The notes: a model not told the origin generated them from the letters alone. Positions 25,342 to 35,465 are shown, counted from the stretch's first letter. The stretch is DNA of 64,000 nt from Chlamydiales bacterium (GCA_016185065.1 JACPOL010000008.1:620001-684000); one strand, 5' to 3'. Program-made: numbers and translations.

Positions 25342-26600
25342 CAAAGTTTTTTGCCGTATTAAGCGCCACAGTTTGCACCTCCTGTCTCTTTGCTGACGGA
25401 ATGGGAGAGAGTTTTCAGCCTTCGCAAGAGGTCTCATTCTCTGTTCCAGCGTCAGAACCACAAGCAGTAGAAGCAGAGGTAGCTCCAGCAGCTCTTCCTG
25501 TCGTTAAGACAGCAGCAGCTCCTGTACCTGCTAAAGTCGTAGAGGTTCCAGTCTCCGCCTTCACAGGAAAAGTGAAAGGCAAAAAAGTAAGACTCCGCGT
25601 TAAAGCCGATTTAGACAGCCCTGTCGTGCGCGAACTGAGCAAAAATGAGCTCCTGACAGTTGTAGCTGAAAAAGGCGACTTCTGGGCAGTCCAAGCTCCA
25701 GCCGGCACAAAAGCCTACGTCTTCCGCAGCTTTGTATTAGATAACGTCATCGAAGGCAACCGCGTAAATATCCGCCTCGAACCCAATACAGAAGCTCCCA
25801 TCATCAGCCATCTAAACGCAGGCGACAAAATTCAGGGAACCATCTGCGCCTCTAACAACAAGTGGTTAGAGATCAGCGCTCCTGCAAATACCCGCTTTTA
25901 CGTATCTAAAGACTATCTCGAAAATATCGGCGGTCCAGAAGTTAAGGCTCAAGCCGACAAGCGACGTGTAAACGTTGAACAGCTTGTTGAAGCAGCTGCT
26001 CTTCTTGGAAAAGCAGAATTACACAAGCCTTATCACGAGATTGATATCGAGCGCATTACCCAGAGCTACAAGACTGTGATCAATGAGTACACAGATTTTC
26101 CAGAACATGTAGAGAAAGCTAAAGAGCTGCTTGCCAGCTTGCAAGAAGCATATGTTCAAAAACGTTTGGCACAAGCAGACGCAAAACTTGCGATAGCAAC
26201 CGCTCAAGAGCATTCTGATGAGAGCGACAACCTCCAGACTAGCAATTCAACCCTGGCTAGCGCGCTGGTTAACGACAAAATGAAGATGTGGGAGCCAGTC
26301 GAAGAGGCTCTCTATCTCAGCTGGTCTCAAGCCAATGATGACAGAAACCAGGAGCAGTTCTACGAGGAGCAGAAGCTCGCGGCAGCTACAATCACTGGAA
26401 TCGTTGAGGCTTACACTGCACCAGTGAAAAACAAGCCAGGCGACTTCATCATCCGCGATAAAGATATGCCTGTTGCGTATGTCTACAGCACGAGAGTTAA
26501 CCTGCAGAACATGATCGGCAAAAAAGTGACGCTTCTTGGATGCCCAAGATCGAACAACAACTTTGCCTTCCCTGCATACTTCGTCATCGCTGCAGAGTAA
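25338..26600 (+). CDS. Secreted protein with two SH3b domains, Ctad1-like adhesin candidate
   Basis: A 420-residue protein. It has a signal peptide (residues 1-19) and a Pro/Ala/Val-rich linker, then two bacterial SH3 domains at about 76-135 and 138-197, each with the RLRVKADLDSPVV- or NIRLEPNTEAPII-type strand and a W in the fourth strand. A long alpha-helical region (200-330) follows, and a small C-terminal beta domain ends in FAFPAYFVIAAE. The domain order and the place next to phoH match Ctad1 (CT017) of C. trachomatis, which by published work binds host beta-1 integrin through its SH3 part. Whether this homolog acts as an adhesin in a different host is not known. A clear terminator follows. 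Confidence 0.85.
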   Translation: MSKFFAVLSATVCTSCLFADGMGESFQPSQEVSFSVPASEPQAVEAEVAPAALPVVKTAAAPVPAKVVEVPVSAFTGKVKGKKVRLRVKADLDSPVVRELSKNELLTVVAEKGDFWAVQAPAGTKAYVFRSFVLDNVIEGNRVNIRLEPNTEAPIISHLNAGDKIQGTICASNNKWLEISAPANTRFYVSKDYLENIGGPEVKAQADKRRVNVEQLVEAAALLGKAELHKPYHEIDIERITQSYKTVINEYTDFPEHVEKAKELLASLQEAYVQKRLAQADAKLAIATAQEHSDESDNLQTSNSTLASALVNDKMKMWEPVEEALYLSWSQANDDRNQEQFYEEQKLAAATITGIVEAYTAPVKNKPGDFIIRDKDMPVAYVYSTRVNLQNMIGKKVTLLGCPRSNNNFAFPAYFVIAAE

Positions 26601-26612
26601 TCTTTCCACCCT

Positions 26613-26647
26613 AGAGAAGGGAGACCTCTCCCTTCTCTTTTTCTTTT
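26613..26647 (+). terminator. Rho-independent terminator of the SH3b gene
   Basis: Stem AGAGAAGGGAGA/TCTCCCTTCTCT (26613-26624, 26627-26638) followed by T-rich sequence. Confidence 0.85.
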
Positions 26648-26761
26648 TAAAGGATTTCTTCTTGGACCTTATTAAAAGCCTAAAAAGACATGTCGGATGG
26701 TGTGCGCTTCGAACAACCCTTAATTTCTAAAATTTAAGATTTTGAATAGAAGATGAAGAGC

Positions 26762-26873
26762 AACAGGATAATGAGGATCGCCGCCAGATGCGGCGGCAGG
26801 AGATATAGGATAAAGAAGTTCCCAGACTGCGCATCCTGCCGCCGCATCTGGCGGCGATCCTCACCATCCTGTT
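26762..26873. repeat. Inverted repeat with 40-bp arms
   Basis: The arms 26762-26801 and 26834-26873 match at 38 of 40 positions (core GATCGCCGCCAGATGCGG). They enclose 32 bases, and the right arm is followed by TTTTTCTTTT. It lies in a 392-base gap between the SH3b gene and the DUF455 gene. I see no gene in it. It looks like a small non-coding mobile palindrome, unrelated in sequence to R1 or R2. Confidence 0.85.
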
Positions 26874-26992
26874 TTTCTTTTCTCTGTGTGTTTTTGAGAA
26901 ACCCAAACTCCTTAGTAAAACCCACACCATCCGCATATCCCTTCAGCCAAATCGTGATTTTTAAAACTTGAAAAAACTTTCTCTGAAATTTC

Positions 26993-27778
26993 ATGGAACT
27001 TAGAGATTGGGCGATCCGCATTTTAAGTGGAGACACTTTAGAGGAGAAACTTCTAGCTCCTGAGGTACTCACCGATTTTCAACCAGGGCCACCTCTTATC
27101 TGGCAAGAGCCTACTCGTCCAGTAGGAATGCAGTTTAAAAAACACACTGCAAGGGAGAAGCTCCCCAAGTTTCATCAGCATGGAAATCCCGATAAGAGAG
27201 CTGTCTGTCTACACCGTTTTGCAGGGCATGAGCTTCTGGCTGTCGAGATCATGGCCTACGCACTGCTCGCCTTTCCAGATGCTCCTAAGCACTTCCGAAA
27301 GGGTGTGGCAAATACATTGAAAGAAGAGCAGGGCCATGTCCAACTCTATATAAAGAGACTGGCCGAAATGGGCGTCGCATTTGGAGACCTTCCCCTTTAT
27401 CGCCATTTCTGGAACTATGTTCCTTTTTTAAAATCGCCCATTCACTACTTGAGTGTGATGAGTCTTACCTTTGAAATGGCTAACCTCGACTTTGCTCCTC
27501 TTTATGGCGCCTCCTTTTTACAACATGGAGATGAGGCGTCAGCAGCACTCATGCGCACAATTCTGGAAGATGAGATCTCGCACGTCTCTTTTGGCTACCG
27601 CTGGCTCCAGAAGCTTAAAAGGCCCGATGTTTCAGAGTGGCAAGAGTGGAGAGAGAGCGTCCCGGAAAGACTCACGCCCGATCGCGCCTGTGGTTTTACA
27701 CTCTTTGAAGAGAACCGCAAGAGAGCGGGCATTCCCGATGAGTGGATTGAATTTTTAAAAAAAGGATTAAAAGCATGA
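26993..27778 (+). CDS. DUF455 ferritin-like protein
   Basis: A 261-residue protein of the DUF455 family with a ferritin-like four-helix bundle. Candidate di-iron ligands are Glu and His in HRFAGHELLAVE, Glu/His in LKEEQGHVQLY, Glu in TFEMANLDF and Glu/His in EDEISHVSFG, the usual E-xx-H pairs. The family is linked to tRNA or other hydroxylation chemistry by its fold, but has no settled function. Its stop overlaps the comM start by four bases (ATGA), so they are coupled. Confidence 0.88.
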   Translation: MELRDWAIRILSGDTLEEKLLAPEVLTDFQPGPPLIWQEPTRPVGMQFKKHTAREKLPKFHQHGNPDKRAVCLHRFAGHELLAVEIMAYALLAFPDAPKHFRKGVANTLKEEQGHVQLYIKRLAEMGVAFGDLPLYRHFWNYVPFLKSPIHYLSVMSLTFEMANLDFAPLYGASFLQHGDEASAALMRTILEDEISHVSFGYRWLQKLKRPDVSEWQEWRESVPERLTPDRACGFTLFEENRKRAGIPDEWIEFLKKGLKA

Positions 27779-29298
27779 TTCCTTCACATCTCCAGTCTGT
27801 CGCTTTTTTAGGGGTTGATGCCCAGCTGGTGGAGGTTGAAGCGGATGCAAAAAAGGGAGAGAAGGGGCAGAGCCACTTTGTAATCGTCGGCTTGCCCGAT
27901 ACTGCCGTAAAAGAGTCCAAAGACCGCGTGCTTGCGGCGTTAAAAAATTCTGGATTTGCTCTCGACTCTCTGCAATGCACGATTAATTTAGCTCCCGCCG
28001 ACTTGAAAAAAGAAGGAGCATTATACGATCTTCCCATCGCTCTTGCGCTCCTCCTCACTCACGGCAAGCTCACTTCTTCCATTAGCTCCTCTTTTCTCTA
28101 CGCAGGCGAGCTCTCTCTAGCTGGGCAGATGCGCCCAATGCGCGGAGCTCTCTCCGCTGCACTTCTGGCTAAAAGGCTGGGCAAGAGAGGCATTCTACTT
28201 CCAAAGCAGAATGCAGGAGAGGCCGCCGCAGTAACCGGCATAGAGGTCATCGGGGTAGAAAACTTAAAGGAAGCAGCCCACTTTTTAGAGAACCCCGCCT
28301 CCATCAAACCCGCACTCTTTTCTCACAGTTCTCCCCAAAATGAGGAGAGAGCCCCTTCTGTCGACTTCTCAGAGATTAAAGGACAGCTCACCGCTAAGCG
28401 GGCACTCGAAGTTGCAGCAAGCGGCGGCCACAACCTGCTTCTCTTTGGCCCTCCGGGAACAGGAAAGACGCTGATGTCAAAAGCCCTCAGCGGAATTCTT
28501 CCCCCTCTTTCTTTAGATGAGACTCTTGAAATCACAAAGATCCACTCGCTTGCCGGGCTTCTTCCAAATGGAACCTCTCTTGTGCGCGAGCGCCCGTTTA
28601 GAAATCCGCATCATACGATTAGCGCCATCGGACTGGTCGGTGGAGGTAAGGTGCCCAGACCTGGAGAGCTCTCTCTTGCCCACTTGGGAGTCCTCTTTCT
28701 CGATGAGCTTCCAGAATTTTCACGACACACGCTAGAGGTTCTACGTCAGCCTCTGGAAAATGGACAGGTAATGATCACCCGTTCAAACATCACCCTCACA
28801 TTCCCAACCTCCTGCCTATTCGTCGCCGCGATGAATCCTTGTCCTTGTGGATACGCCGGTCATCCGCAGAAGGCGTGCAAAGACACTCAGACGCAGATCG
28901 ACCGCTATCGAAGCAAGATCTCAGGGCCGCTTCTCGACAGAATTGACATGCATGTTGAAGTGCCTCACGTTCCCTTTCTAGATCTCTCGTCGACACAAAA
29001 GACCGAGACGAGCCTCGAAGTGCGCGCACGCGTGATTCGAGCTCGTTCAGTTCAACAGAAGCGCTTTGGTTGGGCTAAAACAAACGCACAGATGACGCCG
29101 TCGCAGGTAACCCGCTTCTGCACCCTAGATAGCGAAGGGCAGAGTCTCATTCGCCAAGCGATGGATAAGATGGGCCTCTCTGCGCGTGCCTACACGCGCA
29201 TCCTAAAACTCTCTCGTACGATTGCCGACATGGAAAGCAGCCCCTCCATCACCCCCGACCACCTTATGGAAGCCCTCGGCTTCCGCTCCCTCATCTAA
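27775..29298 (+). CDS. comM: ComM/YifB family AAA ATPase (Mg-chelatase-like)
   Basis: A 507-residue protein of normal length. It has an N-terminal ChlI/Lon-like domain (DTAVKESKDRVLAALKNSGF), an AAA+ core with Walker A GPPGTGKT and Walker B LFLDELPEF, a zinc-like Cys cluster in NPCPCGYAGHPQKAC, and a C-terminal lid domain with SARAYTRILKLSRTIADM. ComM is a hexameric DNA helicase that helps strand exchange during natural transformation. It is kept in many lineages, chlamydiae among them, where DNA uptake has been argued. It is coupled to the DUF455 gene. Confidence 0.94.
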   Translation: MIPSHLQSVAFLGVDAQLVEVEADAKKGEKGQSHFVIVGLPDTAVKESKDRVLAALKNSGFALDSLQCTINLAPADLKKEGALYDLPIALALLLTHGKLTSSISSSFLYAGELSLAGQMRPMRGALSAALLAKRLGKRGILLPKQNAGEAAAVTGIEVIGVENLKEAAHFLENPASIKPALFSHSSPQNEERAPSVDFSEIKGQLTAKRALEVAASGGHNLLLFGPPGTGKTLMSKALSGILPPLSLDETLEITKIHSLAGLLPNGTSLVRERPFRNPHHTISAIGLVGGGKVPRPGELSLAHLGVLFLDELPEFSRHTLEVLRQPLENGQVMITRSNITLTFPTSCLFVAAMNPCPCGYAGHPQKACKDTQTQIDRYRSKISGPLLDRIDMHVEVPHVPFLDLSSTQKTETSLEVRARVIRARSVQQKRFGWAKTNAQMTPSQVTRFCTLDSEGQSLIRQAMDKMGLSARAYTRILKLSRTIADMESSPSITPDHLMEALGFRSLI

Positions 29299-29322
29299 CA
29301 TAATGAGGGTGCATGCAAAAGG

Positions 29323-29476
29323 AGAGGATCGGGCACCGGCACGGGCACGCACTCGTTCACGAAAGAAAGACGGGAGAGGAGAATAGAGTACGCTCTTCTC
29401 TTTTCTCCTCTTCCGTGTCCCCTCTCTTTCTCTCTTTCGTGAACGTGCCCGAGTGCGTGCCCGCGCCCGATCTTCT
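29323..29476. repeat. Long imperfect inverted repeat in a 475-base gene-free gap
   Basis: The left arm (from about 29323 to 29386) and the right arm (about 29390 to 29476) pair over GATCGGGC, GGGCACGCACTCG, GTTCACGAAAGA and a purine-rich stretch. The rest of the gap to 29773 holds only short hairpins, for example GAGAAAGC/GCTTTCTC near 29705-29723, and R2-like fragments (GCAAAGCGAGAT). I see no protein or RNA gene in it. Confidence 0.65.
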
Positions 29477-29773
29477 CTCCCCTCTCTTTATCTACAACTG
29501 CGATTGGACGCGAAAGGGACCCGCGCTGGTAAGCGTGGGATGAGCCGCCTTGAGCAGCCCTTCGATGCATATCGCACAGCAAAATTGCACCCGCAGGAGA
29601 GCGCGGAGAGCGCGCCAACGGGGTAGTACTATGTACACCCCTTCTCCGAGGACGCGATTTGGCAAAGCGAGATGCAGCGCAAGAGGGTCGCAGGGAGGCC
29701 CCGAGAGAAAGCGCAGCTTTCTCCTGGCCTACCCGACATGTCTTTTCAATTATAAAAATGAAAAAACAATGGG

Positions 29774-31105
29774 TTATTCAGGAGAGGTGGTAAAAGCTTT
29801 TTCGGTTTCGGGGAGTTGGAGTTCGCGGGGGATTTTTTCGACGAGATCGATCGAGTCGAGCTCGATTGCAGAGCTTGTGGCGCCCATCTCTTTAAATTTC
29901 CGCGCTGAGACTAGGACACGCGATTCGAACGATCCCATGGCCTTATTAAACGACTCTACGGCGGTTCCGAGAGATCTACCCGTCTTGGTGAAGTGGCCGC
30001 ACATATCGACCATGCGTTTGTAGAGCTCCTGTCCAAGCTGCTCGAGCTCTTCTGCATGTCGAGAGAGGCTCTCCTGCTTCCATCCATAAGAAACAGAGCG
30101 CAAAAGCGCAATCAGCGTCGTGGGCGTAGCGAGAATAACTCCCCCTTCCACTCCTACCTCGATAAGTGAAGGGTCGAACTCTAAAGCGGCGCTGAAAAAA
30201 GTTTCGGCAGGAAGAAAGAGGACGACAAATTCTGGAGTCGGATGAAACCGCTCCCAGTAGGCTTTTTTCCCAAGTGCAGTGATGTGCTGTCTGACATGGC
30301 GAGCGTGATCTTTAAGTTTCGCCTCCCGCACTGTCTCATCGCTGGTCTGAATCGCTTCCATATATGCTTCTAGAGGCGCTTTCGCATCGACAACCACCTG
30401 CCTGCCTCCAGGGAGGTGAACGATAAGATCGGGTCTTAACTTTCCCTCCTCATCTTCCATGTGGTTCTGCTCGGTGAAATCGCAATGGTTGAGCATGCCA
30501 GCGAGCTCGACCACGCGTCTAAGCTGAATCTCTCCCCATCTTCCTCGGGCAATGGGAGAGCGCAATGCTTTAACCAGGCTTGCAGTCTCTTGACGCAGCT
30601 GCTTCTCAGTTTCCAAAAGTGAGCGGAGCTGCTCATGAATCACCTGCTGCTCGCCTTTACGCTCCTTCTCAATTAGCCTGAGCCCCTGGTCGAGTTTATT
30701 TAGCGACTCTTTCATGGGAGCGACCATCTCAGAGATGCTCTGCTGGCGCTTCTCTAAATCGCCTTTTGCTGCCTGCTGAAACTTCTCGAGGGTGGCATTT
30801 GCGAGATTGAGGAAAGAGCTGCTGTTCTTTTCGAGAGCCTCGTGAGAGAGAGCTTTGAAGGTTTGAGAGAAGTTATCATTTGCTCTTTTAACGAATTCAT
30901 ACTTCTCTTCTAGAGAGCTCAACTTAATCTTGAGAGAGGTCAGAAGCTCCTCTTTCTCTTTGAGCTGCTGCTCGATCTCTGGAATCTGGGCAATCCTCTT
31001 CTCGGCAATAGACAGGAGAAGAAGGGCCTCCTTCTTCCTACCCTTCTCGTGGAGATAGAGTAGAGCGAGAGAGACCAGACCCAGACACGAGAAGACTAGT
31101 AGCAT
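29774..31105 (-). CDS. rmuC: RmuC family DNA recombination protein
   Basis: A 443-residue protein. An N-terminal membrane helix (LLVFSCLGLVSLALLYL) comes first, then about 160 residues of coiled coil, then the RmuC nuclease-fold domain. Signature segments are RGRWGEIQLRRVVELAGM, EEGKLRPDLIVHLPGGRQVVVDAKAPLEAY and FVVLFLPAE. RmuC limits rearrangements between inverted repeats and interacts with replication forks; the catalytic fold is PD-(D/E)xK-like. The gene follows pssA by 4 bases on the same strand, so they form an operon. In Chlamydia the same pair is, as I recall, neighbouring. Confidence 0.92.
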   Translation of the reverse strand: MLLVFSCLGLVSLALLYLHEKGRKKEALLLLSIAEKRIAQIPEIEQQLKEKEELLTSLKIKLSSLEEKYEFVKRANDNFSQTFKALSHEALEKNSSSFLNLANATLEKFQQAAKGDLEKRQQSISEMVAPMKESLNKLDQGLRLIEKERKGEQQVIHEQLRSLLETEKQLRQETASLVKALRSPIARGRWGEIQLRRVVELAGMLNHCDFTEQNHMEDEEGKLRPDLIVHLPGGRQVVVDAKAPLEAYMEAIQTSDETVREAKLKDHARHVRQHITALGKKAYWERFHPTPEFVVLFLPAETFFSAALEFDPSLIEVGVEGGVILATPTTLIALLRSVSYGWKQESLSRHAEELEQLGQELYKRMVDMCGHFTKTGRSLGTAVESFNKAMGSFESRVLVSARKFKEMGATSSAIELDSIDLVEKIPRELQLPETEKAFTTSPE

Positions 31106-31109
31106 AGAA

Positions 31110-31946
31110 TTAATCCAGATCTTCCTGTTCGGGTTCGAAATCCTCTAGTGTCTTCGATTTTTTACCCGCGATGAGGCGAATGACTGAAAGGATGAGAGCC
31201 AGGATGATATATCCCCAGACTGTCAGCATTAGAACCGCAGGGAAGAAGTAGAGGATTCCATAGAGGACAAAGATCGCTGAGATGACCGTTAAAAAGAGGA
31301 GCTGAAATGAGGGAACGCGAAAGTGGAGCATCTTAGAACTTGGGAACTTCCAGCGGCTTACCATCAGATAACCCAGCACGATCATCAAAGAAGAGAGAAC
31401 TATAGCAAGCGTCTCTGGTTTTAGAGGACAGATCTTCTCACAGATAGGAGAAGAGAGAAATAGGTTAGCTGAGATTGCCGCCATCGCCGCCGCAGGAATC
31501 GGCAGGCCAGTGAAGTGCTTCTTTTGAGCTGCTTCTAGATCGGCGTTTCCTTTCGCTTCATTTGCTCTTACATTGAAACGCACGAGGCGTAAAACTCCGC
31601 CAATCGAATAGAGCATCGCGCCAGATATTGCAAAAAATGAGAGCCAGGTTCCTTGCTCTAGGGAGAGGCTCTTCAGGAGCAGTACAGAGGGGGCAACCCC
31701 GAAGGAGACGGCATCCGCTAGAGAGTCGAACATAAACCCAAATTCGCTCTGTGCATGGAAGGCGCGGGCGACAGCTCCATCGACAAAATCGGCAAAAGCT
31801 GCGACGAGGAGCAGCAGCACAGAAGTGTGAAGGACCTGGTAGCTCCCAGAGCCGGGCTCCACCATGTTGACTTTAAAAATAACGAAGAGACCGCAAGCGA
31901 GTCCAAACGCTGTGATAATATTGGGGATCAGATAGATTCTGCGCAA
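31110..31946 (-). CDS. pssA: CDP-diacylglycerol-serine O-phosphatidyltransferase
   Basis: A 278-residue inner-membrane CDP-alcohol phosphatidyltransferase. The catalytic motif DGxxAR-x8-Gx3Dx3D is visible as DGAVARAFHAQSEFGFMFD followed by SLAD. About eight hydrophobic helices cover the protein, and the C-terminus is a short charged tail. It makes phosphatidylserine, the precursor of phosphatidylethanolamine. The frame starts with TTG at 31946; a GAGAGGTG ribosome site lies a few bases upstream, so TTG is the likely start. The type is the small multi-helix PssA (as in Bacillus and Helicobacter), not the E. coli peripheral enzyme. Confidence 0.92.
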   Translation of the reverse strand: MRRIYLIPNIITAFGLACGLFVIFKVNMVEPGSGSYQVLHTSVLLLLVAAFADFVDGAVARAFHAQSEFGFMFDSLADAVSFGVAPSVLLLKSLSLEQGTWLSFFAISGAMLYSIGGVLRLVRFNVRANEAKGNADLEAAQKKHFTGLPIPAAAMAAISANLFLSSPICEKICPLKPETLAIVLSSLMIVLGYLMVSRWKFPSSKMLHFRVPSFQLLFLTVISAIFVLYGILYFFPAVLMLTVWGYIILALILSVIRLIAGKKSKTLEDFEPEQEDLD

Positions 31947-32093
31947 AAAACACCTCTCATTCCAAAATGGTCAAAAACCGTGTCAATCTCAAACATAGCA
32001 GAATCTCAAAAAGGTTCAAACTCAATTGACTCTCAACCGTTTAGCAACTCATTTTTTTTTGCTTTATCATTTCTGTGGACTAAAAGCTTTTGG

Positions 32094-32109
32094 CTACTAT
32101 ATATGGTGT
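32094..32109 (+). promoter_or_regulatory. Candidate NrdR box upstream of nrdA
   Basis: CTATATATGGTGT at 32097-32109 matches 12 of the last 13 positions of the NrdR consensus (acaCwATATaTwGtgt). It lies about 65 bases before the nrdA start. NrdR boxes normally come in pairs; I see only a weak second match (CATATACAT) near the start codon, so the call is tentative. Confidence 0.35.
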
Positions 32110-32171
32110 ATACAGAAGCAAATTCATACCAGATCTAGTTAATACGCCCATATACATAGGAGAGCAACCTC

Positions 32172-35100
32172 ATGTCCGATAGACCCTCTTCGTCAGTAAA
32201 ATCTGCCGTAGCTGACCTCGTTTCCACACTGAAAACGACCCTTCAAAGAAAAGATAAATCGATAAGCGCCGATGCCGTGCAGACCTTCACTGTTGTGAAG
32301 CGCAACGGGGCGATCGTCCCTTTCCGAAAGGAGAGGATCGACCGCGCTCTTGAAGCTGCCTTCCGCGACACAAAAAAAGTTTTAAAAGATGAGCCGATGC
32401 CGGAAGAGTTCACAGCTCTGATAGCAGAGGTGACCGATGAGGTGGTTATCCAGCTGATCACCCTGGCTTCTAAAGGCGCCTCTCTTACTGTTGAAGGCAT
32501 CCAGGATCTGGTCGAAGTGACCCTCATGAAGTGCGGCCACCACGACGTTGCACGCGACTATATCATCTACCGCGACCAGCACAAAGCCCGCCGCGAAGAT
32601 GCCCCTGAGAATCTAAAAATCCGCCGTAAAGATGGTGTGATGGTGCGCTTCAACCCGATGAAGATCGCCTCTTCTGTCGAAGCAGTATTCCGCCGCACTC
32701 GCCAGGTCGAAGGCCAAGCCTCCCAAGAGATGATCGATGCTGTCAACCTCCTGACTCAAAAGATGGTCGCTCGCATCTCCTCTCTCGCAAAACATGGCGT
32801 TGAACTCACAATCTCTCTGATTCAAGATGAGATCGAACAGCAGCTGATGCGCGAAGGCTATTTCAATGTAGCAAAAGAGTTCATCCTCTACAGAGCTTCA
32901 ATTGGAGAGCAGTCTCTTCCCGAAGCTGCAATGCGCACTTTTGATGAAGAGAAGTCTCTAAGACAGTTTACAATCCAGAAAGCAGATGGCACTTCGCACA
33001 CGTTAAGCGAAAAAGAGCTCCATGCTCGTCTCAAGTTTGCCTGCAGAGCGCTTGAAGATCTCGTCTCTTCCGAAGAGCTACTTGAGAGCTCGATCGGCAA
33101 CTTCTATGAGGGCATGAGAGAGACAGAAGTAGACACAGCCAACATCATGGCGGCTCGCACAAAAATCGAAGTAGAGCCCGCCTACTCAAAAGTCGCTTCG
33201 CGCCTACTTCTCGATATCCTCTATCGCGAAACAGTGGGGCTTTCCGCTTCAGATCCTCAGCTAGAATCTGCGCATCGCGAATACTTTAAAAGCTACTTGA
33301 AGCAGGCTGTAGCTCTGCAGAGAGTTCACCCCGATCTTCTCGAGTTCGATCTCGATAAGCTCGCTAAAGCGATCGAACTTCAGAGAGATGATCAGTTCGC
33401 TTATCTCGGTCTCCAAACTCTCTACGACCGCTACTTCATCCACGACACTCAGAAGAAACTGGAAACACCGCAGATCTTCTGGATGCGCGTCTCAATGGGC
33501 CTTGCTCTCTGTGAAAAAGAGAGACGCAACGAGCGTGCGATCGAATTCTACGACGTGCTTTCAAAGTTCCTCTTCGTTTCCAGCACTCCAACTCTGTTCA
33601 ACTCTGGAACTCTACATCCTCAGCTGAGCTCTTGCTACCTCTCGACAGTGATGGATGATCTGGGACATATCTTTAAAGTGGTCTCGGATGATGCGCAGCT
33701 CTCTAAGTGGGCTGGGGGCATCGGTAACGACTGGACAAACGTCCGTGCAACGGGCGCTATCATCAAGGGAACAAATGGACGCAGCCAGGGCGTGATCCCC
33801 TTCCTTAAAGTCGCCAACGACACAGCCGTTGCCGTCAACCAGGGTGGTAAACGCAAAGGAGCGATGTGCGCATATCTGGAAACATGGCACCTCGACATCG
33901 AAGACTTCCTAGACCTCCGCAAGAATACGGGCGACGAGCGTAGACGTACCCACGACATGAATACAGCCAACTGGATTCCCGACCTCTTCATGAAGAGAGT
34001 CTCTGAGAACGGCACCTGGACACTTTTCAGCCCAAGCACAGTTCCAGATCTTCATGATCTCTATGGATCCGCGTTTGAAAAGCGCTACTGCGAATATGAG
34101 AAGATGGCAGATGAGGGCAAGATTAAGCTCTTCAAAAAGATCGAAGCTCTCCAGCTCTGGCGCAAGATGCTCAGCATGCTCTTTGAGACTGGCCATCCTT
34201 GGATCACTTTCAAAGATCCTTCAAACATCCGCTCTCCGCAAGATCACACAGGCGTTGTGCATAGCTCAAACCTCTGCACCGAGATTCTCCTCAATACTTC
34301 GGCGGAAGAGACAGCCGTCTGCAACCTGGGTTCGATCAACTTGATCGAGCACATGACAGACAATAGGGGCCTGGATCAGCAGAAGCTCTCTTCTACTGTC
34401 CGCACTGTGGTCCGCATGCTCGATAACGTGATCGATATCAACTACTATCCAACCCCAGAAGCGAAGAATGCCAACTTGCGCCATAGACCAATCGGTCTCG
34501 GCTTAATGGGCTTCCAAGATGCGCTCTACATGCAGAACATCAGCTACGCAAGCCATGAGGCTGTGAAGTTTGCAGATACTAGCATGGAGATGATCTCCTA
34601 CTATGCGATCTTGGCATCGAGTGAACTCGCTAAAGAGCGCGGCACCTATGCATCGTACAAAGGCTCCAAGTGGGAGCGCGGCCTCCTTCCGATCGACACC
34701 CTTGCGCTTCTAGAAAGCGAGCGCGGCGGATTCCTCGATGTAGATCGCAGCTGCTCTCTCGATTGGAAACCAGTGCGCGAGTCGATCAAAAGATATGGCA
34801 TGCGCAATAGCAACACGATGGCGATTGCACCTACTGCTACGATTTCAAATATCACAGGGATCACCCAGTCGATCGAACCGATGTACAAGCACCTGTTCGT
34901 GAAATCCAACCTCTCTGGAGAGTTCACTATCGTCAACACCTTCCTCGTCGATCGCTTGAAAGCGCTTGGACTCTGGGATAGCGAGATGCTAGATGACCTG
35001 AAATACTTCGACGGGTCGATCACTGAGATCGAACGCATTCCAGATGGAGTGAAACAGCTCTTCCTAACCGCATTCGAGATCGATCCCGAGTGGCTCATCG

Positions 35101-35441
35101 AGTGCGCAAGCCGTCGTCAGAAGTGGATTGACATGGGACAGTCTCTGAACCTTTACATGGCAGAACCGAGCGGAAAGAAATTACATCAGATGTACCTTTT
35201 CGCCTGGACTAAAGGTTTGAAGACAACCTATTATCTCCGCACACTGGCCGCCACTCAGATTGAAAAATCGACAACAGATATCAATGCCAGAGGCCTGCAG
35301 CCGCGCTGGATGAAAAACAAGTCCGCGTCGAGCGGAGTTCAGCTCCAACGCAGTGAGGAGCAGCAGCCTCTAGCAGAAGAAGTAAAACTCAGCGCTCCCA
35401 AGGTTTGCAGCCTGGAAGAGGGCTGTGAGAGTTGCCAATAA
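32172..35441 (+). CDS. nrdA: Ribonucleoside-diphosphate reductase large subunit with three ATP-cones
   Basis: A 1089-residue class I NrdA, well above the ~760 of E. coli. The extra length is three tandem ATP-cone domains at about residues 38-135 ([15 protein letters not shown]), 148-245 ([14 protein letters not shown]) and 266-355 ([14 protein letters not shown]). Catalytic elements are the Cys in [10 protein letters not shown], the SNLCTE triad and the partner Cys in AVCNLGS. The tail ends in CESC, the redox pair that reloads electrons. It reduces NDPs to dNDPs in the cytoplasm with NrdB, encoded 24 bases downstream. A long N-terminal extension is known for chlamydial NrdA; the first two cones look intact, while the third is more diverged and may not bind nucleotide. 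Confidence 0.97.
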   Translation: MSDRPSSSVKSAVADLVSTLKTTLQRKDKSISADAVQTFTVVKRNGAIVPFRKERIDRALEAAFRDTKKVLKDEPMPEEFTALIAEVTDEVVIQLITLASKGASLTVEGIQDLVEVTLMKCGHHDVARDYIIYRDQHKARREDAPENLKIRRKDGVMVRFNPMKIASSVEAVFRRTRQVEGQASQEMIDAVNLLTQKMVARISSLAKHGVELTISLIQDEIEQQLMREGYFNVAKEFILYRASIGEQSLPEAAMRTFDEEKSLRQFTIQKADGTSHTLSEKELHARLKFACRALEDLVSSEELLESSIGNFYEGMRETEVDTANIMAARTKIEVEPAYSKVASRLLLDILYRETVGLSASDPQLESAHREYFKSYLKQAVALQRVHPDLLEFDLDKLAKAIELQRDDQFAYLGLQTLYDRYFIHDTQKKLETPQIFWMRVSMGLALCEKERRNERAIEFYDVLSKFLFVSSTPTLFNSGTLHPQLSSCYLSTVMDDLGHIFKVVSDDAQLSKWAGGIGNDWTNVRATGAIIKGTNGRSQGVIPFLKVANDTAVAVNQGGKRKGAMCAYLETWHLDIEDFLDLRKNTGDERRRTHDMNTANWIPDLFMKRVSENGTWTLFSPSTVPDLHDLYGSAFEKRYCEYEKMADEGKIKLFKKIEALQLWRKMLSMLFETGHPWITFKDPSNIRSPQDHTGVVHSSNLCTEILLNTSAEETAVCNLGSINLIEHMTDNRGLDQQKLSSTVRTVVRMLDNVIDINYYPTPEAKNANLRHRPIGLGLMGFQDALYMQNISYASHEAVKFADTSMEMISYYAILASSELAKERGTYASYKGSKWERGLLPIDTLALLESERGGFLDVDRSCSLDWKPVRESIKRYGMRNSNTMAIAPTATISNITGITQSIEPMYKHLFVKSNLSGEFTIVNTFLVDRLKALGLWDSEMLDDLKYFDGSITEIERIPDGVKQLFLTAFEIDPEWLIECASRRQKWIDMGQSLNLYMAEPSGKKLHQMYLFAWTKGLKTTYYLRTLAATQIEKSTTDINARGLQPRWMKNKSASSGVQLQRSEEQQPLAEEVKLSAPKVCSLEEGCESCQ

Positions 35442-35465
35442 ATTTTAATAAAGAGAGAAAAAATC

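Noticed and set aside
29313-30023. Several short reading frames in the gap after comM and over the rmuC end
   Set aside because: Low-complexity, palindromic sequence or antisense to rmuC; no protein motifs.
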